From positions 3,472,001 through 3,536,000 of the forward strand of contig CP159990.1 of NCBI GenBank assembly GCA_040702975.1: DNA of 64,000 bases, in the 5' to 3' direction. The position numbers were made by a program, and so were the translations under genes. This document shows, piece by piece, positions 23,111 through 32,009 of this stretch. The notes beneath the pieces were generated by a model. The model had not been told where the DNA came from. It ran no database searches and worked only from the letters and a program-made list of their open reading frames with translations. Source of the stretch: Roseburia hominis (GTDB taxonomy: Bacteria; Bacillota; Clostridia; Lachnospirales; Lachnospiraceae). The first letter of the stretch is position 1, and every line of letters starts with the position of its first letter.

Positions 23111-24625
23111 TTACTCCTGCTTCATCTTCGGAATCTTAAGCGTACCCTTTTTTTCCGATTTCATGACCTTGACCGTACTTACCATCGTACCGATCATGAC
23201 CAGTGCAAACGGCAAGGCCGCAACAATCGAGATCGCCTGCAGCATCTCCAGACCATTTACTGTTCCAAGAAGAAGTGCCAGTGCCAGAAGAGACTGAATA
23301 ACGCCCCAAACCACTTTTCTGCTTGTCTTCGGATTCAGATCACCGTAAGAGCTGAGCATACCTAATACGAACGTAGCGGAGTCCGCTGAGGTAACGAAGA
23401 ATGTACAAAGGAGTACAACTACGATCAATGAAATTGCTGCTCCCATCGGATATTCTTTTAATACTACGAACAGCGCCGTAGAGGTATTCTGAATGGCTTC
23501 AGATGCAACTTCTGTTCCTGTATTGATTCCCAGTGTACCGAAAATAGCGAACCATACAAAGGATACCAGTGCCGGTACAAGTGTCACGCCCATGATAAAT
23601 TCTTTGACTGTACGTCCTTTGGAAATACGTGCGATAAATGTTCCGGTAAACGGTGCCCATGCAATCCACCATGACCAGTAGAAAATAGTCCAGCCACCGT
23701 ACCAGCCACTGTCGCTGTACGCACCCACTGCAAATGAATTATGCGGGAGCTCCTGAATGTAATCGCCAATACCTTCAATCAGTGTATTGAAGATCTGTCT
23801 TGTCGGTCCTACGATCAGGCAGGCAAGTGCGAGCAGACAGCAAAGCGCCACATTCGCGTTGGAAAGGAACTTAATTCCTTTATCCACACCGGTAATCGCA
23901 GATGTCATGAACATCGCCGTTACGATTACTACGATAATAATAAGAACAACATTATTCTCCGGTATATCGAACAGGAAATTCAGACCACTGTTAATCTGCA
24001 TCGCGCCAAGTCCCAATGAAGTGGCAACTCCGGCAACTGTTGCGAAAATAGCGAGAATATCAATCGTTTTTCCGATAGGGCCTTTGACTCTTTCTTCGCC
24101 GATCAGAGGAATAAAGATGGAGCTGATAAGTCCCGGCTTATTCTTTCTGAACTGCATATAAGCAAGTGCCAAAGCAAGTACAGCGTAGTTAGCCCACGGA
24201 TGCAGTCCCCAGTGAAGAAATGCCTTCGTTATGGCAAACTGTGCTGCTGCAGGCGTTCCTGCTTCCGCTCCGATCGGAGCCATGTAAAAGTTCAGAGGCT
24301 CTGCCACGCCCCAGAACACCAGGCCGATTCCCATACCTGCCGAGAACAGCATCGCGAACCATGAAATATTACTGTACTCCGGTTTTGAATCGTCCGGTCC
24401 TAACCGGATGTCTTTATATTTGCTGAAGAATCCCAGCCATACTACAAAGGCCACAAATCCCGTCATTACCGCCGCATAGAACCAGCTAAAATTGTCTGTA
24501 ATAAAGCCCTTTGTCACCGTTGCTACCGTCTCAAAGCTTCCCGGGAAGCCTAACCCCCATACTACGATAATAGCAACAATAATCAAAGAAATCACAAATG
24601 TCGGGTTCATTTTCTTTTTATTCAT
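23111..24625 (-). CDS. BCCT-family betaine/carnitine/choline transporter
   Basis: A 504-residue, 12-helix secondary transporter. The signature GWTIFYWSWWIAWAPFTGTFIARISKG covers the aromatic substrate box and transport helix. AGMGIGLVFWGVAEP is the glycine stretch of the first helical repeat; its M-G-I-G form resembles the Na+-coupled BetP type rather than CaiT-type exchangers, though that is only suggestive. The start at 24625 (MNKKKMNPTF) has GAGGG upstream; an in-frame ATG at 24649 has no site. As first gene of the operon it most likely imports glycine betaine as electron acceptor. The promoter overlaps a TetR-type operator. Confidence 0.9.
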   Translation of the reverse strand: MNKKKMNPTFVISLIIVAIIVVWGLGFPGSFETVATVTKGFITDNFSWFYAAVMTGFVAFVVWLGFFSKYKDIRLGPDDSKPEYSNISWFAMLFSAGMGIGLVFWGVAEPLNFYMAPIGAEAGTPAAAQFAITKAFLHWGLHPWANYAVLALALAYMQFRKNKPGLISSIFIPLIGEERVKGPIGKTIDILAIFATVAGVATSLGLGAMQINSGLNFLFDIPENNVVLIIIVVIVTAMFMTSAITGVDKGIKFLSNANVALCCLLALACLIVGPTRQIFNTLIEGIGDYIQELPHNSFAVGAYSDSGWYGGWTIFYWSWWIAWAPFTGTFIARISKGRTVKEFIMGVTLVPALVSFVWFAIFGTLGINTGTEVASEAIQNTSTALFVVLKEYPMGAAISLIVVVLLCTFFVTSADSATFVLGMLSSYGDLNPKTSRKVVWGVIQSLLALALLLGTVNGLEMLQAISIVAALPFALVMIGTMVSTVKVMKSEKKGTLKIPKMKQE

Positions 24626-24781
24626 CGTATCCCTCACTTTCCTATTCATGTCCTTCAGTCTGCAGCCTCATTCACCTTTCTGCAGAATCTAAGTTCCTTT
24701 AAAACTATGCTTTTTTACACCCGTTTTTCTCTCCGCACTTCCCATTACGGGTACCTCCTTTCTACATTTTACTGATTGTTT

Positions 24782-24810
24782 ATATCTTAACATAATCTTG
24801 ATTTTTAGTA
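24782..24810 (-). promoter_or_regulatory. Candidate promoter of the betaine reductase operon
   Basis: TTTACT (about 24810-24805), 17 bp, then TAAGAT on the minus strand. The -35 overlaps the proximal palindrome at 24809-24820, so a bound repressor would block it. Confidence 0.5.
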
Positions 24811-24838
24811 AACACGTTTAAAAAATAAACGCGTTTAA
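24809..24838. promoter_or_regulatory. Twin TetR-type operators TAAACACGTTTA and TAAACGCGTTTA
   Basis: Two 12-bp palindromes at 24809-24820 and 24827-24838, the second perfect, centred 18 bp apart. They sit between the operon and the divergent TetR gene. The spacing of just under two helical turns suits two dimers on nearly the same face. Confidence 0.7.
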
Positions 24839-25067
24839 TAGTTACCAAATTTTTCACCTCATTTTTGGTTAATATAGACAAATTCTATTCTCATATTTAT
24901 TTTATCTATACATAATGCACATAAATAACAGTATATTTTTTCCTTCCATAATGCGCCATCTTATGATATACTTGGAATATTGTAAGCAAAATGTTACATC
25001 AATGTAAGGTTTCAGGATATAAAGATGGATTGTTCTAAAATACACAAAGATTAGGAGGATAACTTCT

Positions 25068-25745
25068 ATGAGAAACAGCCAGCAATACAATCGAATGGTA
25101 CGCTATTTTGTTGAAGCTGCCCGCTCTATCATCGACACAGAAGGGGAGGAAGCCGTTACGGCAAGAAAAGTCGCGGATGCTGCGGGCTATAATGTAGCTA
25201 CGCTCTACCACTATTTTGAGAATCTGGATCACCTGCTTTTTTTCACTTCTCTGCGGCATTTAAAGGATTATGCACTTGATCTTCCTGAATATACCAAGGG
25301 AGTCTATGATCCGATTCAATTATATTTGATGACATGGGAATGCTTTAATCAACATGCTTTTCGGTTACCGCAGATATATGCGAGACTTTTTTTGCCGGAA
25401 TATCAGACCAAATACAACCATTCTCTGCGGTTTTACTATGAGATTTTCCCGGAGGAACTCCCCAAAAACGGACTTCGGTTTTTCCCCATGTTTCAGCAGG
25501 GGGGCCTCTATGAAAGAGACTACGTCCTTCTTATTGATGCTGCCCGAAGAGGGCTTCTTCGCAAAGAGGACGTAGCAGATATTTCGATTATGAATACAAT
25601 GATTTTTAAGGGAATGATCAACAAATTCCTCGGCAGCTCCCCTCGCCCCTCCATCGAACAGGCGATGCGCGATACCATGCGCTACCAGTCCCGCACTTTG
25701 ATCGGGTTCGGCGTGTCCAGGGAATATGTAAAAGACTATTTATAG
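25068..25745 (+). CDS. TetR-family transcriptional regulator, probable regulator of the betaine reductase operon
   Basis: 225 residues. The N-terminal HTH includes AVTARKVADAAGYNVATLYHYFENLDHLLFF, the standard TetR recognition helix pattern. The C-terminal ligand domain is rich in aromatic residues (FFPMFQQGG, FRLPQIYARLFLPEY). The ATG at 25068 has AGGAGG 9 nt upstream. It is divergent from the BCCT/grd operon with operator-like palindromes between, so local control is likely; the effector (betaine or another amine) is unknown. Its 3' end overlaps the convergent DUF3841 gene by 6 bp. Confidence 0.88.
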   Translation: MRNSQQYNRMVRYFVEAARSIIDTEGEEAVTARKVADAAGYNVATLYHYFENLDHLLFFTSLRHLKDYALDLPEYTKGVYDPIQLYLMTWECFNQHAFRLPQIYARLFLPEYQTKYNHSLRFYYEIFPEELPKNGLRFFPMFQQGGLYERDYVLLIDAARRGLLRKEDVADISIMNTMIFKGMINKFLGSSPRPSIEQAMRDTMRYQSRTLIGFGVSREYVKDYL

Positions 25746-26303
25746 GGAATGTTCACCGCAGAGCCATTCCTTTCTCAGTACCCATGCGGCGCCCTGCGTG
25801 TACAGTTCTTCCTGGCTGGTGTCCTCGAAAAGGAGGTCCCAGCTTTTTATGATTCTATTTTTCAAAAGCGGATAATATGGCTTTTCAAACACGTCGGAAT
25901 ACGCCATGATTCCCTGTCGCTTTAATTCCTGTTCAAATTCTTTCTGTCGTTTTTCGTCTCCAAGCGGTGACAAATTGAGAATTCGGTTCCATTTCCGCAG
26001 ATCGAACAGAATCACTTCCTCCCGCGGAATCTGAAATTTAAGCAGCTTAGCATCCGGGCCGGTAACCGCCCATTTGGGATCTCTATATAACCAGAAGGGG
26101 GATTCTGCTCCCTCAGGTCTGGCTATTTTTTCTGCGGCTCTTTTTGCAAAGTAAGAGTAGGCAATAGAAAAACTCCATGTTGTTTCCTGATATTTTTTAC
26201 TGATATACTCCTTTTTCACGAGGCAATGCCCATCTCGCTCCAGCACATCAATGACCTGCCGGCTCTGCGACGTCCACAATGTGATATGATCCTTCACTTC
26301 CAT
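25740..26303 (-). CDS. DUF3841-family protein, downstream paralogue
   Basis: 187 residues of unknown function. It opens with VKDHITLWTSQSRQVIDVLERDGHCLVKKEYISKKY, closely paralleling the upstream gene's ETVILWTRQVPEVWEELKSTGIYRVKPEYIRKK. Later shared blocks are FWLYRDP/IWLCVDE, LKFQIPREEVILFD/LKVEVPRENVIICN and YYPLLKNRIIKSWDLLF/FYPLLKKKITDSWSRVF. There is no signal peptide or membrane segment. The start at 26303 follows AAGGAGGTG and lies 56 bp inside the end of its paralogue. From family recollection this is DUF3841; no role is established. Confidence 0.75.
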   Translation of the reverse strand: MEVKDHITLWTSQSRQVIDVLERDGHCLVKKEYISKKYQETTWSFSIAYSYFAKRAAEKIARPEGAESPFWLYRDPKWAVTGPDAKLLKFQIPREEVILFDLRKWNRILNLSPLGDEKRQKEFEQELKRQGIMAYSDVFEKPYYPLLKNRIIKSWDLLFEDTSQEELYTQGAAWVLRKEWLCGEHSL

Positions 26304-26952
26304 AAAAGCGCACCTCCTTGATCCATTCCCTGCGCAGCTCCCACATGGTAGCGGTAAATCCTTCCCTTTTCTCCGGCAGAAGCGTAAACACTCTGCTCCA
26401 GCTATCTGTAATCTTCTTTTTCAGTAACGGATAAAAATTCCCCTTATCCGTGGAAATCAAAGTGTCTTCCTCCCCAATCCCATACTTCTGAAATTCCAGG
26501 CGGTGGCGTTTTTCATCTTCCTTCTCCAGCGGGATATACCAGTAATTAACACGATATCCCCACGCATCCATATTGCAGATGATTACGTTTTCCCTCGGTA
26601 CCTCAACCTTGAGTATCACCGTATCTTCCGTTGGCTGCAGCATATTCTCCTCATCCACACACAGCCAAATCGGATACTCCAGTTCTTCCGACAGCTCCAG
26701 ATATTTTCGCGCTTCTTTCGTATACCAGCGGTATAGGTCCAAATAATACTCTGCCATCGAATCATTCTTTTTCCGAATATATTCCGGTTTTACCCGATAA
26801 ATCCCCGTACTTTTAAGTTCTTCCCAAACCTCCGGCACCTGCCTGGTCCACAGGATTACCGTTTCGCCTGACCCATTGTCACCGTCTCCATTTGAGAACG
26901 CTCTGTTTTTTAATTCCTCCTGTTTTATGGCATCCATCCTGCGATTTTCCAT
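26248..26952 (-). CDS. DUF3841-family protein, upstream paralogue
   Basis: 234 residues, longer than its neighbour by an N-terminal polar lead (about 30 residues rich in Asp, Asn, Gly) and a C-terminal tail. The shared WTRQ...Y core and the tryptophan-rich YPLLKKKITDSW block suggest a compact soluble fold. GGAGTG lies 6 nt before the ATG. The two genes overlap and look like a tandem duplication that has diverged widely. Function unknown. Confidence 0.75.
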   Translation of the reverse strand: MENRRMDAIKQEELKNRAFSNGDGDNGSGETVILWTRQVPEVWEELKSTGIYRVKPEYIRKKNDSMAEYYLDLYRWYTKEARKYLELSEELEYPIWLCVDEENMLQPTEDTVILKVEVPRENVIICNMDAWGYRVNYWYIPLEKEDEKRHRLEFQKYGIGEEDTLISTDKGNFYPLLKKKITDSWSRVFTLLPEKREGFTATMWELRREWIKEVRFYGSEGSYHIVDVAEPAGH

Positions 26953-27092
26953 TTTTTCACTCCATTCCCGTAACTTCTGCCAATTGCAGACTACTCCTAT
27001 AAGGAAAAACTACAAACTCTGTCCTCAAAGCTTGTAGTCCTCTCTTAGTTTACACTAAATCGCCAACTTTTCGTCCTATTCTTCTTGCTATA

Positions 27093-28448
27093 TTACAATA
27101 ATTGTATCGCGTCATTGATGGTCTTCACCCCAATGATCTTAATCCCCTTGATATTCTTTACACTTTCCAGGGAAACCGCCGGCATAATGCAGGCGGAAAA
27201 GCCAAGTTTTTTCGCTTCCGCCACTCTCTGTTCGGGCATACTCACCGCCCGCACTTCTCCGCTCAAACCAACCTCGCCAAAGACGATTGTCTTCTCATCA
27301 ATCGGGCGATTCTTATAGCTGGACACGATCGCCATCACAATACCCAAATCGATCGCCGGCTCATTGATCTTCATTCCTCCCGCGATATTTACATAAGCAT
27401 CATGATTGCCGAGTCGGTAACCGATTCGTTTCTCCAATACCGCCATCAGCAGATTCACGCGATTATAATCTGTTCCCGCAGCAGTTCTTCTTGGCATACC
27501 AAAATTGCTCTCACATACAAGAGCCTGAATCTCAAGCAAAATCGGCCGTGTCCCTTCCATAGAACACGCCACGACAGAACCGGAGGCATTCTCCGGACGT
27601 CCATCAAGCATAAACTCTGAAGGATTCTTCACTTCCCTGAGCCCGTCCTGCCGCATCTCGAACACTCCGATCTCATTCGTTGACCCGAAACGATTCTTGA
27701 CGCCTCGCAGGATACGATAGGAGGCGTGCCGGTCGCCCTCAAAATACAGAACGGTATCCACCATATGCTCCAATACCCTGGGGCCTGCTACCGTCCCTTC
27801 TTTGGTCACATGCCCCACAATAAATATGGTAATACAAAGGCCCTTTGCAAGCTGCATCAACGTATTGGTAGCCTCCCTTACCTGGGAGACACTCCCGGGC
27901 GCCGAGGCGACCTCCTCACTGTACATGGTCTGTATGGAATCAATGATCACGGTCTCCGGACTCTCTTTTTCGATCACACTCTTGATCACTTCCAGATTCG
28001 TCTCGCAAAACAGAAGCAGATGATCCGTAAAATCACCCATTCTCTGTGCGCGCAGCTTAATCTGCCTAAGCGACTCCTCTCCGGAAATGTAGAGGACTTT
28101 CCTCTCGGTCTGCGCCAGCTGTCTGCACACCTGTAAAAGCAGAGTCGACTTCCCGATTCCCGGATCTCCGCCTACCAAAATCAAAGATCCCGGAACGATT
28201 CCGCCGCCAAGCACCCTGTCCAGTTCTTCCATATTTGTACTGATCCGTTCCTCAGCTTCCGTCTTTACTTTAGACAGAGGAACCAGAACGGTCTCGCTTC
28301 TTTCCCGGGCTGCTGCCGATCTTGATACCGTTACCCGCTCTTCCACAAAGGTATTCCATTCCCTGCATGCGGGGCATTGTCCCAGCCATTTCGATTCCTC
28401 ATGCCCGCAGTTCTGACAGAAGTACGTGGTCTTTTTTACTTTTGCCAT
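27093..28448 (-). CDS. radA: DNA repair protein RadA (Sms)
   Basis: RecA-like branch-migration helicase used in recombination and natural transformation. The 451 residues have the N-terminal zinc finger CQNCGHEESKWLGQCPAC, the Walker A LVGGDPGIGKSTLL, Walker B ETVIIDSIQTM, the RadA-specific KNRFGSTNEIGVF motif and a C-terminal Lon-like domain (GMKINEPAIDLGIVMAI). Length and order are standard. It follows the small acidic-protein gene by 13 bp and may be in an operon with it and clpC. Confidence 0.97.
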   Translation of the reverse strand: MAKVKKTTYFCQNCGHEESKWLGQCPACREWNTFVEERVTVSRSAAARERSETVLVPLSKVKTEAEERISTNMEELDRVLGGGIVPGSLILVGGDPGIGKSTLLLQVCRQLAQTERKVLYISGEESLRQIKLRAQRMGDFTDHLLLFCETNLEVIKSVIEKESPETVIIDSIQTMYSEEVASAPGSVSQVREATNTLMQLAKGLCITIFIVGHVTKEGTVAGPRVLEHMVDTVLYFEGDRHASYRILRGVKNRFGSTNEIGVFEMRQDGLREVKNPSEFMLDGRPENASGSVVACSMEGTRPILLEIQALVCESNFGMPRRTAAGTDYNRVNLLMAVLEKRIGYRLGNHDAYVNIAGGMKINEPAIDLGIVMAIVSSYKNRPIDEKTIVFGEVGLSGEVRAVSMPEQRVAEAKKLGFSACIMPAVSLESVKNIKGIKIIGVKTINDAIQLL

Positions 28449-28461
28449 TCTCTATACTGCC

Positions 28462-28872
28462 TTACTTTCTTACGACCCTGATCTTAGCTGCACCATTTGA
28501 AAGCTCCGCGCTCAAGCTGAGTTTTGCGCTCAAGTTCGTGGTCATATCTCCAACATTCACATCATTCATATAAACGGTATACTCGCTGTCCGCCTCCATC
28601 TCCAGCGTGATCTGTGCATCGCCTGCACCTGACACCTTGAAGGAAACCATATCTTCCGACACCTTAAAATCTTCTACGTTTGTTCCCGGTACGGACTCAT
28701 ATACCATCATACCGTTCTTCTCCAGCTTCGTGATCTCTTTAAACGTCTTTACTTTATATAAATCTCCCTGAAACTCAAATCCATCCTGCTTGGTCTTTGC
28801 CTCTAAAGTATAATCGCCAAAGCTGATCGTTCCATTCTCCCCTGTTCTAATAAGTTCTTTGAACTCTGCCAT
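28462..28872 (-). CDS. Small conserved protein of unknown function (often found near radA/clpC in clostridia)
   Basis: 136 residues from the ATG at 28872, which has a perfect AGGAGG; an upstream in-frame ATG lacks one. The protein starts MAEFKELIRTGENGTISFGD and is rich in beta-prone and acidic segments (ITLEMEADSEYTVYMNDVNVG). There is no signal peptide, membrane helix or catalytic motif. I recall similar proteins carrying the database label endosialidase, but nothing in this sequence supports that activity. It sits 13 bp upstream of radA. Confidence 0.8.
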   Translation of the reverse strand: MAEFKELIRTGENGTISFGDYTLEAKTKQDGFEFQGDLYKVKTFKEITKLEKNGMMVYESVPGTNVEDFKVSEDMVSFKVSGAGDAQITLEMEADSEYTVYMNDVNVGDMTTNLSAKLSLSAELSNGAAKIRVVRK

Positions 28873-29029
28873 CTTTGTACTCCTCCTGGTAAGTATTCTC
28901 TTTTGGATACAGACCGGCAGACCCGGTCTGTATAGTAATCTCATTATAAACGAAAGTCCTCTTGTTTTCCAGTATTACCTTGCAGAAAATAGTTTCCAAA
29001 TCCGCCTCAGGCAACCCTGCTTTTTGCAG

Positions 29030-31477
29030 CTATGCTTCTGTCTCTGAGACAGTGAACCGAATCTCATTTTTAGAAATTCCCGCAGTCACTTTCTGTCCCC
29101 TTCTTATCTCTCCTGCCAGCAAAGCCTCTGCCAGTTTATCCTCCAACTGGCTCTGCACTGCACGTCGGAGTGGTCTTGCCCCATACTTCTTGTCGCTTCC
29201 GGTCTCTGCAATATGCTTTTTAACCGAATCACGGATGACAAGCGTGATATCAAGCTGCTCTTTTGCCCTCTTTACTACCTCGCCGCACATCAGTCCCACG
29301 ATCCGTTTCATGTCCGCTTCGCCCAGTGGGTGGAATACGATGATCTCATCGATACGATTCAAAAATTCCGGACGGAAGAGCTGCTTCACCTCATCCATCA
29401 CATTGCTCTTCATACGCTTATAGTCCCCCGCCGCATCTTCCTGATAGTTAAAGCCTAACTTCTTCGGCTCAACGATCGCTTTTGCTCCCGCATTAGACGT
29501 CATAATAATCACCGTGTTGCGGAAATCCACCTTTCTTCCCTGGGAATCCGTGATATGTCCATCGTCGAGGACCTGCAAAAGAATATTGAACACATCCGGG
29601 TGTGCCTTCTCTATCTCATCAAACAAGATCACCGAATATGGATTGCGGCGCACTTTCTCGCTGAGCTGTCCTCCCTCTTCATGTCCCACATATCCCGGAG
29701 GAGAGCCGATCATCTTCGCCACACTGTGCTTCTCCATATATTCCGACATATCCACACGGATCATGTCTTCCTCGTTGCCAAACAGCGCCTCCGCAAGCGC
29801 CTTGGAAAGTTCGGTCTTTCCCACACCTGTGGGGCCAAGGAATAAGAAGGAACCGATTGGACGTGACGGGTCTTTAAGACCCACTCTTCCACGTTTTACA
29901 GCCCGTGCAAGTGCATGGACCGCCTCACTTTGACCGATCACGCGCTTCTCCAGAATCTTCTCCAGCTTCTGAAGACGCGTACTCTCAGATTCGTTCAGGC
30001 GGCTGAGCGGAATCCGGGTCCATGCAGAGATTACTTCCGCAATGTCCTCTTCCGTCACATTTACTTTGCGGTTCTCATTCTGCTTATCGAACCGCTTTTT
30101 CGCCTGTTCCAGCTTGGTGCGAAGCTCCTTCTGCTCCTTGTGGATCAGGGACGCCTCCTCCATATTGCCGGATTTGATACATTCTTCCTTTTCTATTCCC
30201 AGTGTCTTTAAAAGCTCTTCCATCTTCTGGATATTGGCCGGAATCTTAAAACCACGTAATTTTACCTTGGAACAGCTCTCATCAAGCACATCGATCGCCT
30301 TATCCGGCAGAAATCTGTCATTAATATAGCGGCATGACAAATGTACGGCCGCCACAAGGGCTGCCTCCTCTACCTCTACATTATGATGTGCCTCGTATTT
30401 TGGCTTTAAGCCGGTGAGGATGTGAAGACACTGCTCCTCGTCCGGTTCCTCCACCGTGACAGGCTGGAATCTTCTCTCCAGCGCCGCATCTTTTTCAATA
30501 TACTTGCGGTACTCCGTCAGGGTGGTCGCGCCGATGAGCTGCATCTCTCCCCGTGCAAGCGCCGGTTTCAGAATATTGGAGGCATCGATCGCGCCTTCCG
30601 CACCGCCCGCTCCGATAATCGTATGGAGTTCATCGAGGAACAAGATCACATTCCCCGAAGATGTCACCTCACGAATCAACCGCTTCATTCTCTCTTCAAA
30701 TTCCCCACGGTACTTGGAACCTGCGATCATACCCGGAAGATCCAGTACAAGTATCCTCTTATCTTTCATGCTGTCCGGTACGATCCCGTCTGCAATCTGC
30801 ATGGCAAGTCCTTCTACGATCGCGGTCTTTCCAACTCCCGGCTCTCCTACAAGACAGGGGTTATTCTTTGTCCTGCGGCTCAGGATCTGCATGATTCGCG
30901 TGATCTCGTCCTGTCGGCCGATCACCGGGTCCAGCCTGCCGTCACGGGCTTCCATAGTCAGATCGGTGCTGTATTGCTCCAGCATCCCGCCCTGTCCTTC
31001 ACTTTCTTTTTGCATCTGCATGTATTCCTTGGGGTCCACTCCCATGGATACCAGAAGATCCTGGAACAATTTCTGCATATTGATTCCCAGAGTCATAAGC
31101 ATTCTTGTACCCACGCAATCCGAATCTTTCAGCATGGCCAGAAGCATATGCTCGGTTCCGATCTTTTTGGAATGAAAACGCGCCGCTTCATTCCTGCTTT
31201 CTTCCAAAATGTAAGCAAGTCTCGGGCTCTGCTCCAGCTTCCGTCTGGAAAAAGTCCCTCCCGCCGGAGTGGATACCAGCATATCCATCGCTTTTGCCAT
31301 CGGCTCTTCCTCGACCTTGTTCTTATCCAGAACCTGTCCGGCAACCCCTGTATAAATCTTTTTGAGTCCCAGAAGAAGATGCTCTGTCCCTATATACGGA
31401 TGCTGCAGCTCCTCCGCTATTTTCTTCGCCGTATTCAAGGCTTCCTGTGCCTGTCTGGTATATTGATTGTCTGTCAT
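29030..31477 (-). CDS. clpC: ClpC-type AAA+ unfoldase of the Clp protease
   Basis: 815 residues with the N-terminal double repeat that binds substrates or adaptors (YTRQAQEALNTAKKIAEE, GTEHLLLGL / GTEHMLLAM). The first AAA+ module has GEPGVGKT and the second GPTGVGKT. A short middle coiled coil lies at about residues 400-460. A KKLGFNY segment carries the LGF tripeptide that docks on ClpP. In Bacillus-type operons it follows ctsR-mcsA-mcsB; here none of those is present and a GntR-type gene precedes it. Confidence 0.95.
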   Translation of the reverse strand: MTDNQYTRQAQEALNTAKKIAEELQHPYIGTEHLLLGLKKIYTGVAGQVLDKNKVEEEPMAKAMDMLVSTPAGGTFSRRKLEQSPRLAYILEESRNEAARFHSKKIGTEHMLLAMLKDSDCVGTRMLMTLGINMQKLFQDLLVSMGVDPKEYMQMQKESEGQGGMLEQYSTDLTMEARDGRLDPVIGRQDEITRIMQILSRRTKNNPCLVGEPGVGKTAIVEGLAMQIADGIVPDSMKDKRILVLDLPGMIAGSKYRGEFEERMKRLIREVTSSGNVILFLDELHTIIGAGGAEGAIDASNILKPALARGEMQLIGATTLTEYRKYIEKDAALERRFQPVTVEEPDEEQCLHILTGLKPKYEAHHNVEVEEAALVAAVHLSCRYINDRFLPDKAIDVLDESCSKVKLRGFKIPANIQKMEELLKTLGIEKEECIKSGNMEEASLIHKEQKELRTKLEQAKKRFDKQNENRKVNVTEEDIAEVISAWTRIPLSRLNESESTRLQKLEKILEKRVIGQSEAVHALARAVKRGRVGLKDPSRPIGSFLFLGPTGVGKTELSKALAEALFGNEEDMIRVDMSEYMEKHSVAKMIGSPPGYVGHEEGGQLSEKVRRNPYSVILFDEIEKAHPDVFNILLQVLDDGHITDSQGRKVDFRNTVIIMTSNAGAKAIVEPKKLGFNYQEDAAGDYKRMKSNVMDEVKQLFRPEFLNRIDEIIVFHPLGEADMKRIVGLMCGEVVKRAKEQLDITLVIRDSVKKHIAETGSDKKYGARPLRRAVQSQLEDKLAEALLAGEIRRGQKVTAGISKNEIRFTVSETEA

Positions 31478-31535
31478 AATATATCTGGCTTCTCCTTATA
31501 TCTAGTTTTCATTTTCACAAAATGCTTTTGTAAAA

Positions 31536-31907
31536 TCAGCAGCCGTATTCGGCATAAATCTCATCCACCAAAGCATGTACTTCCTCTTTCGTGATGCGCT
31601 TACAGCTTCCCTTCGCCAGCAGAATGCGAAGTTGTTCCTTCATATCCTCAAGCGCCTGCAATTTGTTCACATCAATGCAGATCACGGCGCCTTTTCGGCG
31701 GTCTAATTGAATAAAACCTTCCTGCCGCAATACATTGTATGCCTTATTGACCGTGTGCATGTTGATTCCGATGTTGTCGGCTAACTGACGCACGGAAGGA
31801 AGGGGATCGCCTTCATGAATCATGGAGGTAGCTATTCCCATAATGATCTGATTGCGGAGCTGCATATAAATGGCTTCGTCACTGTTAAAATCAATTTCTA
31901 TCAGCAT
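31536..31907 (-). CDS. GntR-family regulator, YtrA type
   Basis: 123 residues: an N-terminal winged HTH (AIYMQLRNQIIMGIATSMIHEG, LPSVRQLADNIGINMHTVNKAYNVLRQEGFI) followed by only about 45 residues, the short tail typical of the YtrA subfamily. The start at 31907 (MLIEIDFNSDEAI) has AGAGGT; an earlier ATG has no site. It is 58 bp upstream of clpC on the same strand, so it may co-transcribe with and regulate clpC. YtrA regulators more often control ABC exporters, none of which is adjacent. Confidence 0.88.
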   Translation of the reverse strand: MLIEIDFNSDEAIYMQLRNQIIMGIATSMIHEGDPLPSVRQLADNIGINMHTVNKAYNVLRQEGFIQLDRRKGAVICIDVNKLQALEDMKEQLRILLAKGSCKRITKEEVHALVDEIYAEYGC

Positions 31908-31950
31908 GATTATTACCTCTTTTTCTTTTGGTGGGAATATTGTTATATTT

Positions 31951-31979
31951 ATGTTAGCACAAGTGGCAGGGAAATTCAA
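31951..31979 (-). promoter_or_regulatory. Promoter of the gntR-clpC unit
   Basis: TTGAAT (31979-31974), 17 bp, then TAACAT (31956-31951) on the minus strand, about 44 bp before the GntR start codon. Confidence 0.6.
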
Positions 31980-32009
31980 ATGGTTTTTTTGAAATAGGTG
32001 GTGGACGCT

